Shown in pieces: positions 33,150 to 41,608 of a DNA stretch of 64,000 nucleotides. The translations under genes were made by a program, and so were the position numbers. This DNA comes from Streptomyces sp. CB02959 (lineage in GTDB: Bacteria > Actinomycetota > Actinomycetes > Streptomycetales > Streptomycetaceae), in the NCBI RefSeq assembly GCF_002803155.1, contig NZ_NNBP01000038.1:1-64000 (forward strand). The letters are read 5' to 3'. The notes below the pieces were generated by a model. That model did not search any database, was not told the DNA's origin, and worked only from the letters and a program-made list of their open reading frames with translations. Positions within the stretch are counted from its first letter, which is position 1, and the number at the start of each line of letters is the position of its first letter.

Positions 33150-35749
33150 TGATCAGCGAACTCCACTTCTGGCAGGGCGAGTTCATCGCCGAGACCGAGG
33201 CGGCCGAACGCCTCGCCGAGCTGCCGGACCTCGTCCGACGCGCCCTGGCGGAGCCGCTGTCCACCGAGACGGTCCTGATCGCCTGCGACACCGTCAGCCG
33301 CGCCCTCCAGCAGCCGCACAGCGACGTCCACACCCGACTCCTGGCCCAACTGACCGGCCCCGCAGGCGCGACACCCCCCGATCCCGAGGAGGCCGCCGCC
33401 ACCCTCGCCGAACTCGCGGACGCCCTCGCCCGCCCGGCCCTGGAGCGCAAACTCCGGCGCGAACTCGGCGGCCCGCGCCCGGAGCGGTTCACCCGCCCCG
33501 ACGCCCGCGAGACCGTCTACGAGGCATGGGCCCCGGTGGGTCTGCTCGTCCACATCGCCCCCGGCAACGCGGCCGCGGTCGCCTCGCTGAGCGTGGTGGA
33601 GGGCCTCCTCGCCGGCAACGTGAACGTGCTGAAGACCAGCAGCAGCGACACCGCGCTCGCCCCGCACCTGCTCGCCGAACTGGCCGCCGCCGACCCCACC
33701 GGAGCCGTCGGCCGCCGGATCGTCGCACTGCGCTTCCCGTCCAGCCGACAGGACCTGATGCGGCTGATGTGCGAGCCCGCCGACGCGGTGGCCGTGTGGG
33801 GCGGCGAGGACGCCGTGCGGGGCGTCGCGGCCCTCGTCCCGCCCGGCTGCCGGCTCGTCGAATGGGGCCACAAGATCTCGTTCGCCTACCTGACCCGCGA
33901 GGCCGCCACGGACCGGGCCGCCCTCACCGCGCTCGCCTCCGACGTCTGCCGGGCCGAGCAGCAGGCGTGTTCCAGCCCGCAGGTCGTCTACCTGGACGTC
34001 GAACCGGACGCCGAGCCGGACACCCAACCGGACGGTGCCGCCCCGGTCGCCGCCACCCGCGAGGCGCTCTTCGCCTTCGCGGAGCAGTTCGCCGCCGTAC
34101 TGGACGAGGTCTCCGCCAAACACCCCGGCCCGCGCGGCGCGGACGACGCGGCCGAGCAGGCCGAGATCACCACCACCGAACTGGTCGCCCGGGCCGAGCA
34201 GCACCTCGGCCTGACCAAGGTCCTCACCGCCGACGACGGGAGCTGGCGGGTCCTCGCCGACACCCGCCCGGCCCTCACCGCCTCCCCCCTCCACCGCACC
34301 GTCTGGATCAAACCCCTGCCCCGCCGCGACATCCTCGCGACCCTGCGGCCCATGCGCCGCTACCTCCAGACCGCCTCCGTGGCCGGCACCCGCGCCGACA
34401 TCGCCCAGCTGTCCCGCACGCTCATCGCCGCCGGCGTCCAGCGGATCACCCCGCTCGGCGCCATGCTCGACAGCTACCACGGCGAACCCCACGACGGCGT
34501 CTACGCCCTCCAGCGCTACAGCCGACGGGTAAGCGTCCAGGCCACCGGCGCCGAATTCGCCACCACCCCGTGCCTGGACGACCTGATCGCCCCCACCGCC
34601 CCGCCCGCCGCGCCCACCGGCCCGCTGATGGACAAGGCGGCGGCCCAGGCCCGACTGAGCTCCCTCGCACCGCACCACGCCCAGCTGTACTTCCGCAGCG
34701 GAGGAACCACCGGCACGCCGGCCCTGTCCGTCTTCACCTGCGACGACTACGACACGCAGATGCGCGCGTCGGCGCACGGCCTGCTCGCCGCGGGCTTCGA
34801 CCCGGCCCACGACCGCGCCGCCAACCTCTTCTACAGCGGCAGCATGTACGGCAGCTTCATCAGCTTCTTCTCCATCCTCGAACGCCTGGGCGCCACCCAG
34901 ATCCCGATGGCCGCCGGCCCCGACCACGAGGCGATAGCGGAGGCCCTCGTCGAGTACCAGGTGGACACCCTCTTCGGGATGCCGTCCTACCTGTGGCAGC
35001 TGTTCCACACCCAAGCCGAGCGACTGCGGTCCTACGGCGGCATCCGCAAGGTGTTCTACGGCGGTGAGCACTTCACCGCCGAACAACGCCGCATCCTCAC
35101 CGAGACCTTCGGCGTGCAGGTGATCCGCTCCGCCGCCTACGGAAGCACCGACCTGGGCCCGCTCGGCTACCAGTGCACCCACGCCCGGGGCACCGAACAC
35201 CACGTCCTGACCGACCTGCACACACTGGAGATCCTCGACCCGCAGGAGGACCGCCCGGTACCCCAGGGCCAGCCGGGCAGGCTCGTCTTCACCACCCGCA
35301 CCAGGGCAGGCCAGCACCTGGAGCGCTACCAGATCGGCGACCTGGGCCGCGCCGTCGACGGGGTGTGCCCCTGCGGTAGCCACACCCCGCGCATCGAACT
35401 CCTCGGCCGCTACGGCGAGGTGTTCCGCATGGGCACCTACCACTTCAACTACCGCCGCTTCACCCAGGTCGCCGAGGAACACCTCCAGTACCGCGGTGAG
35501 CTGCAACTCGTCCTGACCAACGAGACCGGCCGCGAACACCTCACCGTCCGCCTCGACGACCGCTACGCCCCCGAACCGGACACCGCCCGCACGGCACTGC
35601 TGGCCCACATCCCCGAACTCGGCTCCGCGGTCGGCCCGGAGGCCCTCCTGACCTGCACCGTCGAAACCGCCCCCACGCCCGCCTTCGAACGCACCCCCAC
35701 CAGCGGCAAACTCCGCACCGTCATCGACCGCCGGACGCCGACCGCCTGA
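33149..35749 (+). CDS. LuxC acyl reductase fused to a PaaK-like adenylation domain
   Basis: The 866-residue protein starts at ATG 33149 (TGATG overlap). Residues 1-470 are LuxC-like: EAWAPVGLLVHIAPGNAAAV, LLAGNVNVLKTSSSDTALAP, and the catalytic Cys274 in EQQACSSPQVVYLD. LuxC reduces acyl-enzyme to aldehyde with NADPH. Residues 495-866 form a PaaK-like ANL domain (AQLYFRSGGTTGTPALSVFT; RKVFYGGEHFTAEQRRILTE; VCPCGSHTPRIELLGRYGEV, a Cys pair; RTPTSGKLRTVI with the final Lys). Joining the acyl-activating and reducing modules in one chain is unusual, since luminous bacteria use separate LuxE and LuxC. Confidence 0.85.
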   Translation: MISELHFWQGEFIAETEAAERLAELPDLVRRALAEPLSTETVLIACDTVSRALQQPHSDVHTRLLAQLTGPAGATPPDPEEAAATLAELADALARPALERKLRRELGGPRPERFTRPDARETVYEAWAPVGLLVHIAPGNAAAVASLSVVEGLLAGNVNVLKTSSSDTALAPHLLAELAAADPTGAVGRRIVALRFPSSRQDLMRLMCEPADAVAVWGGEDAVRGVAALVPPGCRLVEWGHKISFAYLTREAATDRAALTALASDVCRAEQQACSSPQVVYLDVEPDAEPDTQPDGAAPVAATREALFAFAEQFAAVLDEVSAKHPGPRGADDAAEQAEITTTELVARAEQHLGLTKVLTADDGSWRVLADTRPALTASPLHRTVWIKPLPRRDILATLRPMRRYLQTASVAGTRADIAQLSRTLIAAGVQRITPLGAMLDSYHGEPHDGVYALQRYSRRVSVQATGAEFATTPCLDDLIAPTAPPAAPTGPLMDKAAAQARLSSLAPHHAQLYFRSGGTTGTPALSVFTCDDYDTQMRASAHGLLAAGFDPAHDRAANLFYSGSMYGSFISFFSILERLGATQIPMAAGPDHEAIAEALVEYQVDTLFGMPSYLWQLFHTQAERLRSYGGIRKVFYGGEHFTAEQRRILTETFGVQVIRSAAYGSTDLGPLGYQCTHARGTEHHVLTDLHTLEILDPQEDRPVPQGQPGRLVFTTRTRAGQHLERYQIGDLGRAVDGVCPCGSHTPRIELLGRYGEVFRMGTYHFNYRRFTQVAEEHLQYRGELQLVLTNETGREHLTVRLDDRYAPEPDTARTALLAHIPELGSAVGPEALLTCTVETAPTPAFERTPTSGKLRTVIDRRTPTA

Positions 35750-35768
35750 TCCTCCAACGGCGGCGGAC

Positions 35769-35795
35769 GGGGGCGCGGCACCGCGTCGCGCCCCC
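35769..35795 (+). terminator. Terminator-like hairpin after the lux-like operon
   Basis: GGGGGCGCG and CGCGCCCCC form a 9-bp stem around a 9-nt loop, 20 bp after the stop at 35749. There is no U-run, as is common for Streptomyces terminators. Confidence 0.6.
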
Positions 35796-35799
35796 CACC

Positions 35800-36010
35800 G
35801 CACCGTGGGCCGGGAAGGCCCGGGCGGTGACGTACGCGGCCGTACCGGCCACGGCGACGGCCAGCCATTCCCCACGGCCGTCCAGGGCGACCAGCGCGAT
35901 CAGCAGCAGGGCGTACCAGGAATAGCCGGGGCTGAGGAGCAGGAAGGCGCTTCCGGTCACCAACAGGGCGCCGCGACGGCCAGCACAGGCAGTGCCCAGG
36001 CACCCGGCAG
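35800..36010 (-). pseudogene. C-terminal scrap of a membrane mannosyltransferase (GT87/DUF2029-like)
   Basis: On the minus strand VTGSAFLLLSPGYSWYALLL, IALVALDGRGEWLAVAVAGT resembles the last membrane helices of DUF2029/alpha-mannosyltransferases, including the P-x-Y-x-WYALL motif. Flanking sequence in the same frame is not membrane-like and no start is present. It seems to be a leftover at the boundary between the lux-like operon and the transporter. Confidence 0.5.
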
Positions 36011-36116
36011 GACCAGCTGGAGCAGTGCGTACCGGCTGGTCCTGGCCGGACCGTCGCGGTAGCCCTGCCGCGGCGTCGCGGGGGCGGCGCACGTCGGACA
36101 GGGCGCCCGGCTGCCG

Positions 36117-37733
36117 CTACTCGTCGGAGAGCGTGAGACTCGGGACCCGCCAGGCCGCGATCAGGAAGGCGACCAGGGTCACCGCGGCGCCGGTGAGGAA
36201 GACCAGGCGCATCGAGGACACGTAGCCCTGGAGGAAGGGCAGCGCCGCACCGGGGTCGAGGGCGCGGAGGAAGGCGGAGTCCTGGAGTTCGAGGGCGCCG
36301 CCCGGGCGCAGGACCCCCGCCAGGGCGTGCGCGTTGTCGGGCCGGGCCAGCAGCCGGCCGTAGGCGGGGTCGTGCCGGGCCGCGGCGAGCCGGTCGGCGA
36401 TGTGGCCGGCCGCCGTGCTGAACAGGATCGACAGGAAGGCCGCGGTGCCGATCGTGCCGCCGTTGGAGCGGAAGAAGTTCACCGATGCGGTGGCCGCGCC
36501 CATGTCGGTGCGGGGTATCTCGCACTGCGCGAGCGTGGTCAGCGTCTGCATCGACGCGCCGAGCCCCGCGCCCATCAGCGCCATGCCGACCATCGCCTGC
36601 CACAGCGGGCTGTCCTCCCGCAAGGTGGCGAAGACGAGCATCGCGGCGGTCAACGAGCCCGCACCGGCGACGAGATGGACCTTGAACCGGCCGGTGCGGG
36701 CGATCAGCCGCCCCACCAGCAGTGTGATCGCGAGGTTCGCGGCGACCGTGGGGAGGGTGGCCAGACCGGCCGCCATGGGCGTCATGCCGCGGACGAGCTG
36801 GAGGTAGAGCGGCAGCGTCGTCATCGCGCCGAACATGCCGATGCCGACGACGAAGTGCAGCCCGACGCCGAGCCGGAAGGTGCGGATGCGGAACAGGCGC
36901 AGCGGTATCAGTGCGGCGTCCCCCATCCGTCGCTCCACCACGACGAACGCGACGAGGCCCAACCCGCCTATCGCGTAGGCCAGCAGCGCCTGCGGCGCGT
37001 CCCATCCCCAGGTGCGTCCCTGTTCGGCGACGGTCAGCAGCGGCACCAGTCCGACGGTGAGGGCGAGCGCGCCGGGGTAGTCGAGCCGGTGCCGCACCGG
37101 TTGGTGGGGGAAGCGCAGCACGCGGACGATCGCCACGGCGGCCGCGACGGCGAGCGGCACGTTGATCAGGAAGATCCAGCGCCAGCCGGCGATGCCCAGC
37201 AGCGTGGCCCGGTCCGCGAACGCGCCGCCCACCAGCGGGCCGACGATGCTGGCGCCGCCGAAGACGGCCATGAAGTAGCCCTGGTAGCGGCCCCGTTCGC
37301 GCGGGGTGGTGATGTCGGCCACTATCGTCATCGCCAGGGATATCAGTCCCCCGCCGCCGATGCCCTGGACCGCGCGGAAGGCCGCGAGTTCGTAGATCGA
37401 TCCGGCCGTGCCGCACAGCAGTGAGCCGGCCGTGAACAGGGCGATCGCGGCGAGGTACACGGGCCGGCGGCCGTGGATGTCGGAGAGCTTGCCGTACAGC
37501 GGCGTCGCGATGGTGGCGGTGATGAGGTACGCGGTGGTCACCCATGCCTGGGACGTCAGCCCGTGCAGGTCGTCGGCGATGGTCCGCAGAGCGGCGGCGA
37601 CCACCGTCTGGTCCAGTGCCCCGAGGAACATGCTGAGCACCAACCCGGACATGACGGCGGTGATCTGCCGGTGGCTGAGCCGCGCGGGTGCGTCCCCGGC
37701 CGTGCCCTGTTGTCGGGCGTCGGAGAAGGTCAC
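36117..37733 (-). CDS. DHA2-family multidrug efflux MFS transporter
   Basis: The 538-residue protein starts at GTG 37733 behind AAGGACC. It has 14 likely membrane segments and the DHA2 motifs: SMFLGALDQTVVAAALRTIA (motif D1), GKLSDIHGRRPVYLAAIALF (motif A), RAVQGIGGGGLISLAMTIVA (motif B), and FMAVFGGASIVGPLVGGAFA (motif C, the antiporter signature). It should export drugs by proton antiport. It lies 80 bp downstream of the glycosyltransferase on the same strand, so the two probably share a transcript and may deal with the same compound. Confidence 0.9.
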   Translation of the reverse strand: MTFSDARQQGTAGDAPARLSHRQITAVMSGLVLSMFLGALDQTVVAAALRTIADDLHGLTSQAWVTTAYLITATIATPLYGKLSDIHGRRPVYLAAIALFTAGSLLCGTAGSIYELAAFRAVQGIGGGGLISLAMTIVADITTPRERGRYQGYFMAVFGGASIVGPLVGGAFADRATLLGIAGWRWIFLINVPLAVAAAVAIVRVLRFPHQPVRHRLDYPGALALTVGLVPLLTVAEQGRTWGWDAPQALLAYAIGGLGLVAFVVVERRMGDAALIPLRLFRIRTFRLGVGLHFVVGIGMFGAMTTLPLYLQLVRGMTPMAAGLATLPTVAANLAITLLVGRLIARTGRFKVHLVAGAGSLTAAMLVFATLREDSPLWQAMVGMALMGAGLGASMQTLTTLAQCEIPRTDMGAATASVNFFRSNGGTIGTAAFLSILFSTAAGHIADRLAAARHDPAYGRLLARPDNAHALAGVLRPGGALELQDSAFLRALDPGAALPFLQGYVSSMRLVFLTGAAVTLVAFLIAAWRVPSLTLSDE

Positions 37734-37812
37734 GTGTGGTCCTTGGGGTGGGCGGTTGGGGTTTCGAAGGGGCCGGGGGACGGGGCGTGGCTCCCGTCCC
37801 CGGCACATTGGA

Positions 37813-39027
37813 CTACCGGCTACCGGCGAGCCCTTCCAGGTCACCGACGGCGTGCTCGACGCCCGGCAGCGTCAGCATCGCCAGTTGCGCCGACCGGGCG
37901 CGCGACCGCGGTGCCGGGTCGGCGAGGAGCTTGCGGCAGGTGTCCGCGATGCCGGCCGCGCTGCGGTCGGTGAGGTGGCGGCCCAGGCCCAGCTCCTCCA
38001 CGCGGTCCGCGTTGGCGTACTGGTCCCCGAAGTGCGGCAGGACCGCCAGCGGCGTGGCGGTGCGCATCGCCTCGCGGATGCTGTTGAAACCGCCGTGGGT
38101 GAGGAAGAGGTCGACGGACTCCAGCAGCAGCGGCTGCGGGACCCTTTCGACGACGCGCACGTGGTCGGGCAGCCCCGTGGTGTCCAGCGACATCCCGGAC
38201 GTCGACACGACGACCGTGCAGTCGTCGAACTCCGCCAACGCCTCCGTTATCGTGCGCAGGCTCTCGCTGCCGTCCGGCATCTCGACGGGCAGCGGCACGG
38301 ACCGGCCGCCGTTGCGGGCGTGCAGGACCGGGAGGGCGGTGCCGATGGCGGCGTACACCAGCGGCCGGTCCGTGGGCAGTTCGGCCGCCCACTCGGGCAG
38401 CACGCCGCGGCGTTCGACGTCCACCGTCTGCCGGTAGGCCCACGTCTGGGGCAGGTGCTGGGCGAAGGAGAAGGCGGACGGTACGTAGTCGACGCGACCG
38501 TGCGCGACGACGGACAGCGGGTCGTCGTGCACGGGCAGGTCCAGCTCCGCGCGCCGCTCGTTGAGCTGGGGGAGCACCTGCACGGGGTCCAGGATGTTGC
38601 TGAAGCCGGAGGGCGTCGGCAGCTGCGGAACGCCCAGCAGCTCTGCGGTGAGCACGGCACCCATGTCCATGCCGTCCCGCAGGATCAGATCGGGGCGGAA
38701 GTCACGGGCGAGGGGCAGCAGGATGTCCAGGTGCGTTTTGACGCCCGGTCCGGCCACGCTGCGCAGCATCAGGCGGTTCAGCTCCGCCATTCGCTCCGCC
38801 TCGTCGGTGGTTGCCTGGAGGTCGGCGAGGTAGGGCGCCAGTCCGGCGGTCGGGTCGAATTCCGGTAGGACGGCCCGTACTTCGACGTCGTCGTCGCGGA
38901 AGACGGGGGCGAGGACATCGGTGGTGACCACCAGCACCTGATGTCCGGCCTCGGCCAGGGCGCGCAGGAGGGGCAACTGGGCACGCCCGTGGGAGGGGCT
39001 GCCGAGCGTGGTGCACAGAACCTGCAT
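37813..39027 (-). CDS. GT1 glycosyltransferase (macrolide/UGT-like)
   Basis: The 404-residue GT-B enzyme has MQVLCTTLGSPSHGRAQLPL, LRALAEAGHQVLVVT at the N-terminus and the nucleotide-sugar signature RVVERVPQPLLLESVDLFLT, HGGFNSIREAMRTATPLAVL, PHFGDQYANADRVEELGLGR at the C-terminus. It transfers a sugar from a UDP/TDP donor to a small hydrophobic acceptor. AGAAAGG precedes ATG 39027. It lies between a transporter and a UDP-glucose dehydrogenase, so UDP-glucuronate is a likely donor, which is inference. Confidence 0.9.
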   Translation of the reverse strand: MQVLCTTLGSPSHGRAQLPLLRALAEAGHQVLVVTTDVLAPVFRDDDVEVRAVLPEFDPTAGLAPYLADLQATTDEAERMAELNRLMLRSVAGPGVKTHLDILLPLARDFRPDLILRDGMDMGAVLTAELLGVPQLPTPSGFSNILDPVQVLPQLNERRAELDLPVHDDPLSVVAHGRVDYVPSAFSFAQHLPQTWAYRQTVDVERRGVLPEWAAELPTDRPLVYAAIGTALPVLHARNGGRSVPLPVEMPDGSESLRTITEALAEFDDCTVVVSTSGMSLDTTGLPDHVRVVERVPQPLLLESVDLFLTHGGFNSIREAMRTATPLAVLPHFGDQYANADRVEELGLGRHLTDRSAAGIADTCRKLLADPAPRSRARSAQLAMLTLPGVEHAVGDLEGLAGSR

Positions 39028-39147
39028 GGCGGGAGCCTTTCTCTAGGAATTTCTTCGATGCTGGGGACGGGGAGGGCAGACGGCCGGCCGACCCGAGCGG
39101 TCAACGGACCCGTCGGGGCACGAGCGGAACGCCGGCCGCCCCACGTT

Positions 39148-40467
39148 TCACGCCACCCGGGCCGGTGCCGCCGTGCGTCCGATGCCCCGCCAGTTCAGCC
39201 CGGCCCGGGCGAGCCGGTCGGCGTCGAGCAGGTTGCGGAAGTCGTGGACCTCGTGGCCGGCCATCCGTGCGGCGATCGCGGCCCAGTCGAGGTCGCGCAA
39301 CTCGGGCCACTCGGTGAGGACGACGCAGGCCGCGGCCCCGTCTGCCGCCCGCACCGGATCGTCGACGAGCTCGACAAGATCGCTCAGGTCGGGCCGCTCC
39401 TCGCGCAACGCCGGGTCGAACGCCGTGAGTTCGGCGCCCCGTTCACGCAGCAGCCGGGCGACGGCGAGCGCGGGCGAGTCGCGCAGGTCGGAGGTGCCGG
39501 CCTTGAACGTCAGGCCGTACAGGGCGATGCGTACGCCGCGCAGGGAGCCGTCGGTGCTGCCGCACGCGGCGGTGACCCGCTCGACGAGCCGGCGCTGGTG
39601 GGTGACGTTGGTCTCGATGGTGGCGCTGAGCAGGGGGAAGTCGACGCCGGCCTGGTCGCACGCGGTCAGCAGGGCGTGGGTGTCCTTGGGCAGGCAGGAG
39701 CCGCCCCAACCGGGCCCGGGCCGCAGGAACGCGGAGCCGATCCGCGGATCGCGCCCGATGCCCTCGGTGACGTCGCTGATGTCCGCGCCGAAGCGCTCGC
39801 AGACGGTGGCGAGGTTGTTGGCGAAGGACAGCTTCATCGCGAGGAAGAAGTTCGCCGCGTACTTGGTCAGTTCGGCACTGGCCGGATCGGTGAGCACCAG
39901 GGGAGCGTCGAGTCCGGCGTACAGGTCGGCCACCCGCCGGGCCGCGTCCTGGTCGGCGGCGCCGATCACGATGCGGTCGGGGTGCAGGAAGTCGTGGACG
40001 GCGCGGCCCTCGCGCAGGAACTCGGGATTGCTGACCACCGCCACGTCCGCCCGATCCAGCAGCGCGGCGACGCGCTCGCTGGTGCCGACCGGCACGGTGG
40101 ACTTGTTGACGACGACGCAGCCGGTGGGCAGTACGTCGCGGATCTGGTCGGCGACGGCCTCCACGGCGGCGAGGTCGGCCGCACCGCCCGCACCCATGGG
40201 CGTGGGCAGGCACAGGAACACCACCTCGGCCTCGGCGACGGCTGCCGCGGTGTCACCGGTGAACTCCAACAACCCGGCGTCCAGGGCGTCTCGGACGGTC
40301 CCGGGCAGGTCGGGTTCGAGGATGTCGACCCGGGCTTGGCGCAGCCGCTCGACCTTGTGCGGGTCGGCGTCCGCGCACACCACCCGGTGGCCGAGCGAGG
40401 CCAGGCAGGCGCCGGTGGTCAGTCCGACGTATCCGGTTCCGATCACGGCAACGCGTCGAGCAGGCAC
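39148..40467 (-). CDS. UDP-glucose 6-dehydrogenase
   Basis: The 439-residue protein has the full UDP-Glc/GDP-Man dehydrogenase layout. An NAD site RRVAVIGTGYVGLTTGACLA comes first, followed by FLCLPTPMG, VNKSTVPVGTSERVAALL, NPEFLREGRAVHDFLHPDRI, SAELTKYAANFFLAMKLSFA, the catalytic Cys in PGWGGSCLPKDTHAL, and the C-terminal YGLTFKAGTSDLRDSPALAV. It oxidises UDP-glucose to UDP-glucuronate with 2 NAD+. The start is GTG 40467. The gene is first in a likely unit with the glycosyltransferase and transporter, and it is divergent from a TetR gene. Confidence 0.9.
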   Translation of the reverse strand: MPARRVAVIGTGYVGLTTGACLASLGHRVVCADADPHKVERLRQARVDILEPDLPGTVRDALDAGLLEFTGDTAAAVAEAEVVFLCLPTPMGAGGAADLAAVEAVADQIRDVLPTGCVVVNKSTVPVGTSERVAALLDRADVAVVSNPEFLREGRAVHDFLHPDRIVIGAADQDAARRVADLYAGLDAPLVLTDPASAELTKYAANFFLAMKLSFANNLATVCERFGADISDVTEGIGRDPRIGSAFLRPGPGWGGSCLPKDTHALLTACDQAGVDFPLLSATIETNVTHQRRLVERVTAACGSTDGSLRGVRIALYGLTFKAGTSDLRDSPALAVARLLRERGAELTAFDPALREERPDLSDLVELVDDPVRAADGAAACVVLTEWPELRDLDWAAIAARMAGHEVHDFRNLLDADRLARAGLNWRGIGRTAAPARVA

Positions 40468-40610
40468 AGCAGATCACCATTTCCGATCGTGGGGGGTGCA
40501 TGCGTGCGGCGGCTGTGGCGGTGCGCGGGTCGGCGCGCGCCGCCGCGCCGCGCGGGCGACCTGGCACGGGCCGAACCCGTCGGCACCGTCCCGGTATGGC
40601 AAGCACTCAA

Positions 40611-40675
40611 GTCATCAATCGTTGAACTGGTTCAGGTATGTCATGTGGCCCGAAAAGAAGTCAACGATTGATGAC
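40611..40675. promoter_or_regulatory. Two-site operator between the dehydrogenase and TetR genes
   Basis: GTCATCAATCGTTGA at 40611-40625 is repeated exactly as its reverse complement at 40661-40675, 35 bp apart. Each arm contains the near-palindrome TCAA-N3-TTGA. The region between divergent genes and the dimer-sized sites fit TetR autoregulation and control of the dehydrogenase-glycosyltransferase unit. Confidence 0.7.
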
Positions 40676-40759
40676 ATTGGCCGGTGACTTTGAGACAGCC
40701 GCCGCAGACTGGAACATGGGCTCATGACGCACGGGGCGCGACGACGGAGGTGCAGTGAC

Positions 40760-41548
40760 GTGACGGGAGTGCAGAACGGGCGGACGGCAAAGGTGGTGGC
40801 CCGTAGGCGCTCGGCCTCGGCCACCCGCACCGCGCTCAGGGCCGCCGCGTCCTTCCGCTTCGGCAAGTACGGCTACGAGGGCACCAGCGTGCGCGACATC
40901 GCGGGCGACGTCGGGGTGGACGCCGCGCTCGTCTACCGCTACTTCGGCTCGAAGGAAGCACTGTTCAACGACGTGGCCTGCATGGGCAAGATGTTCGAGC
41001 CGCTGCTCCAGGAGCCGGTCGAGGCGATCCCCGACTGGTTCTGCGCGCTGCTCGCGGGCGCGCCGACGGAGGGCGACTTCCCGCACCCCGTGCTGTCCGT
41101 GTTGCGCTCCAACGGCCGCGACGAGGCGGTGGGGCGGCTGCGCGAGGACTACACGGAGGTGTTCTCCAATCGACTGGCCGCGCGTCTCGGCGGCGCCGAC
41201 GCGGCCCTGCGCGCGGAACTCCTGGCGGCCTGGATGCTCGGCACCAGTCTGATGCGCACGGAGATCCGCTCCCCCGCCCTGGCATCGGCTTCGGACGCCA
41301 CTCTGGAGCAGTACCTGCGGGCCGGCATCGAGGTCCTGCTGGCCCCGGCCGCGGAGCACGGCGACGCCGGGTCGGCCGCCGCCGCGGACGGCGAGTGCCC
41401 CGCGACGGCGCGCATCCCCGGCTGCGCCGACGGCCACGAAGAGCCCGACGGGCCCGCGGGGAGCGAGGCGCACGAGGGCTGCGTCCGCGACCGCGCGGAA
41501 CGCTTCAACGGCAGTTGTCCCGACAACTGCCCGATTGGCCGGGACTGA
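40760..41548 (+). CDS. TetR-family regulator
   Basis: The 262-residue protein has the TetR N-terminal HTH: RTALRAAASFRFGKYGYEGT, SVRDIAGDVGVDAALVYRYF, GSKEALFNDV. The C-terminal domain (LLQEPVEAIPDWFCALLAGA onward) binds an unknown ligand. About 50 acidic, Cys-containing residues at the end (CPATARIPGCADGHEE; NGSCPDNC) extend past the usual TetR length. GTG 40760 is preferred, with GGAGG upstream; ATG 40724 is an alternative. It is divergent from the UDP-glucose dehydrogenase, with paired operators between. Confidence 0.85.
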   Translation: MTGVQNGRTAKVVARRRSASATRTALRAAASFRFGKYGYEGTSVRDIAGDVGVDAALVYRYFGSKEALFNDVACMGKMFEPLLQEPVEAIPDWFCALLAGAPTEGDFPHPVLSVLRSNGRDEAVGRLREDYTEVFSNRLAARLGGADAALRAELLAAWMLGTSLMRTEIRSPALASASDATLEQYLRAGIEVLLAPAAEHGDAGSAAAADGECPATARIPGCADGHEEPDGPAGSEAHEGCVRDRAERFNGSCPDNCPIGRD

Positions 41549-41608
41549 CCGGCGCCGCCCCGCGCCCGCCGTTCACCACCCGCGCCCCGTACGCCCCCCT
41601 ACGGCCCG

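Noticed and set aside
32951-35875. A 974-codon open frame on the minus strand opposite the LuxC fusion gene
   Set aside because: Low-complexity Gly/Val/Arg product without motifs; the plus strand has clear LuxC and PaaK domains.
35721-36092. Intact gene between the lux-like operon and the DHA2 transporter
   Set aside because: Only a two-helix piece is recognisable as a mannosyltransferase tail; there is no start and the flanks are not membrane-like.
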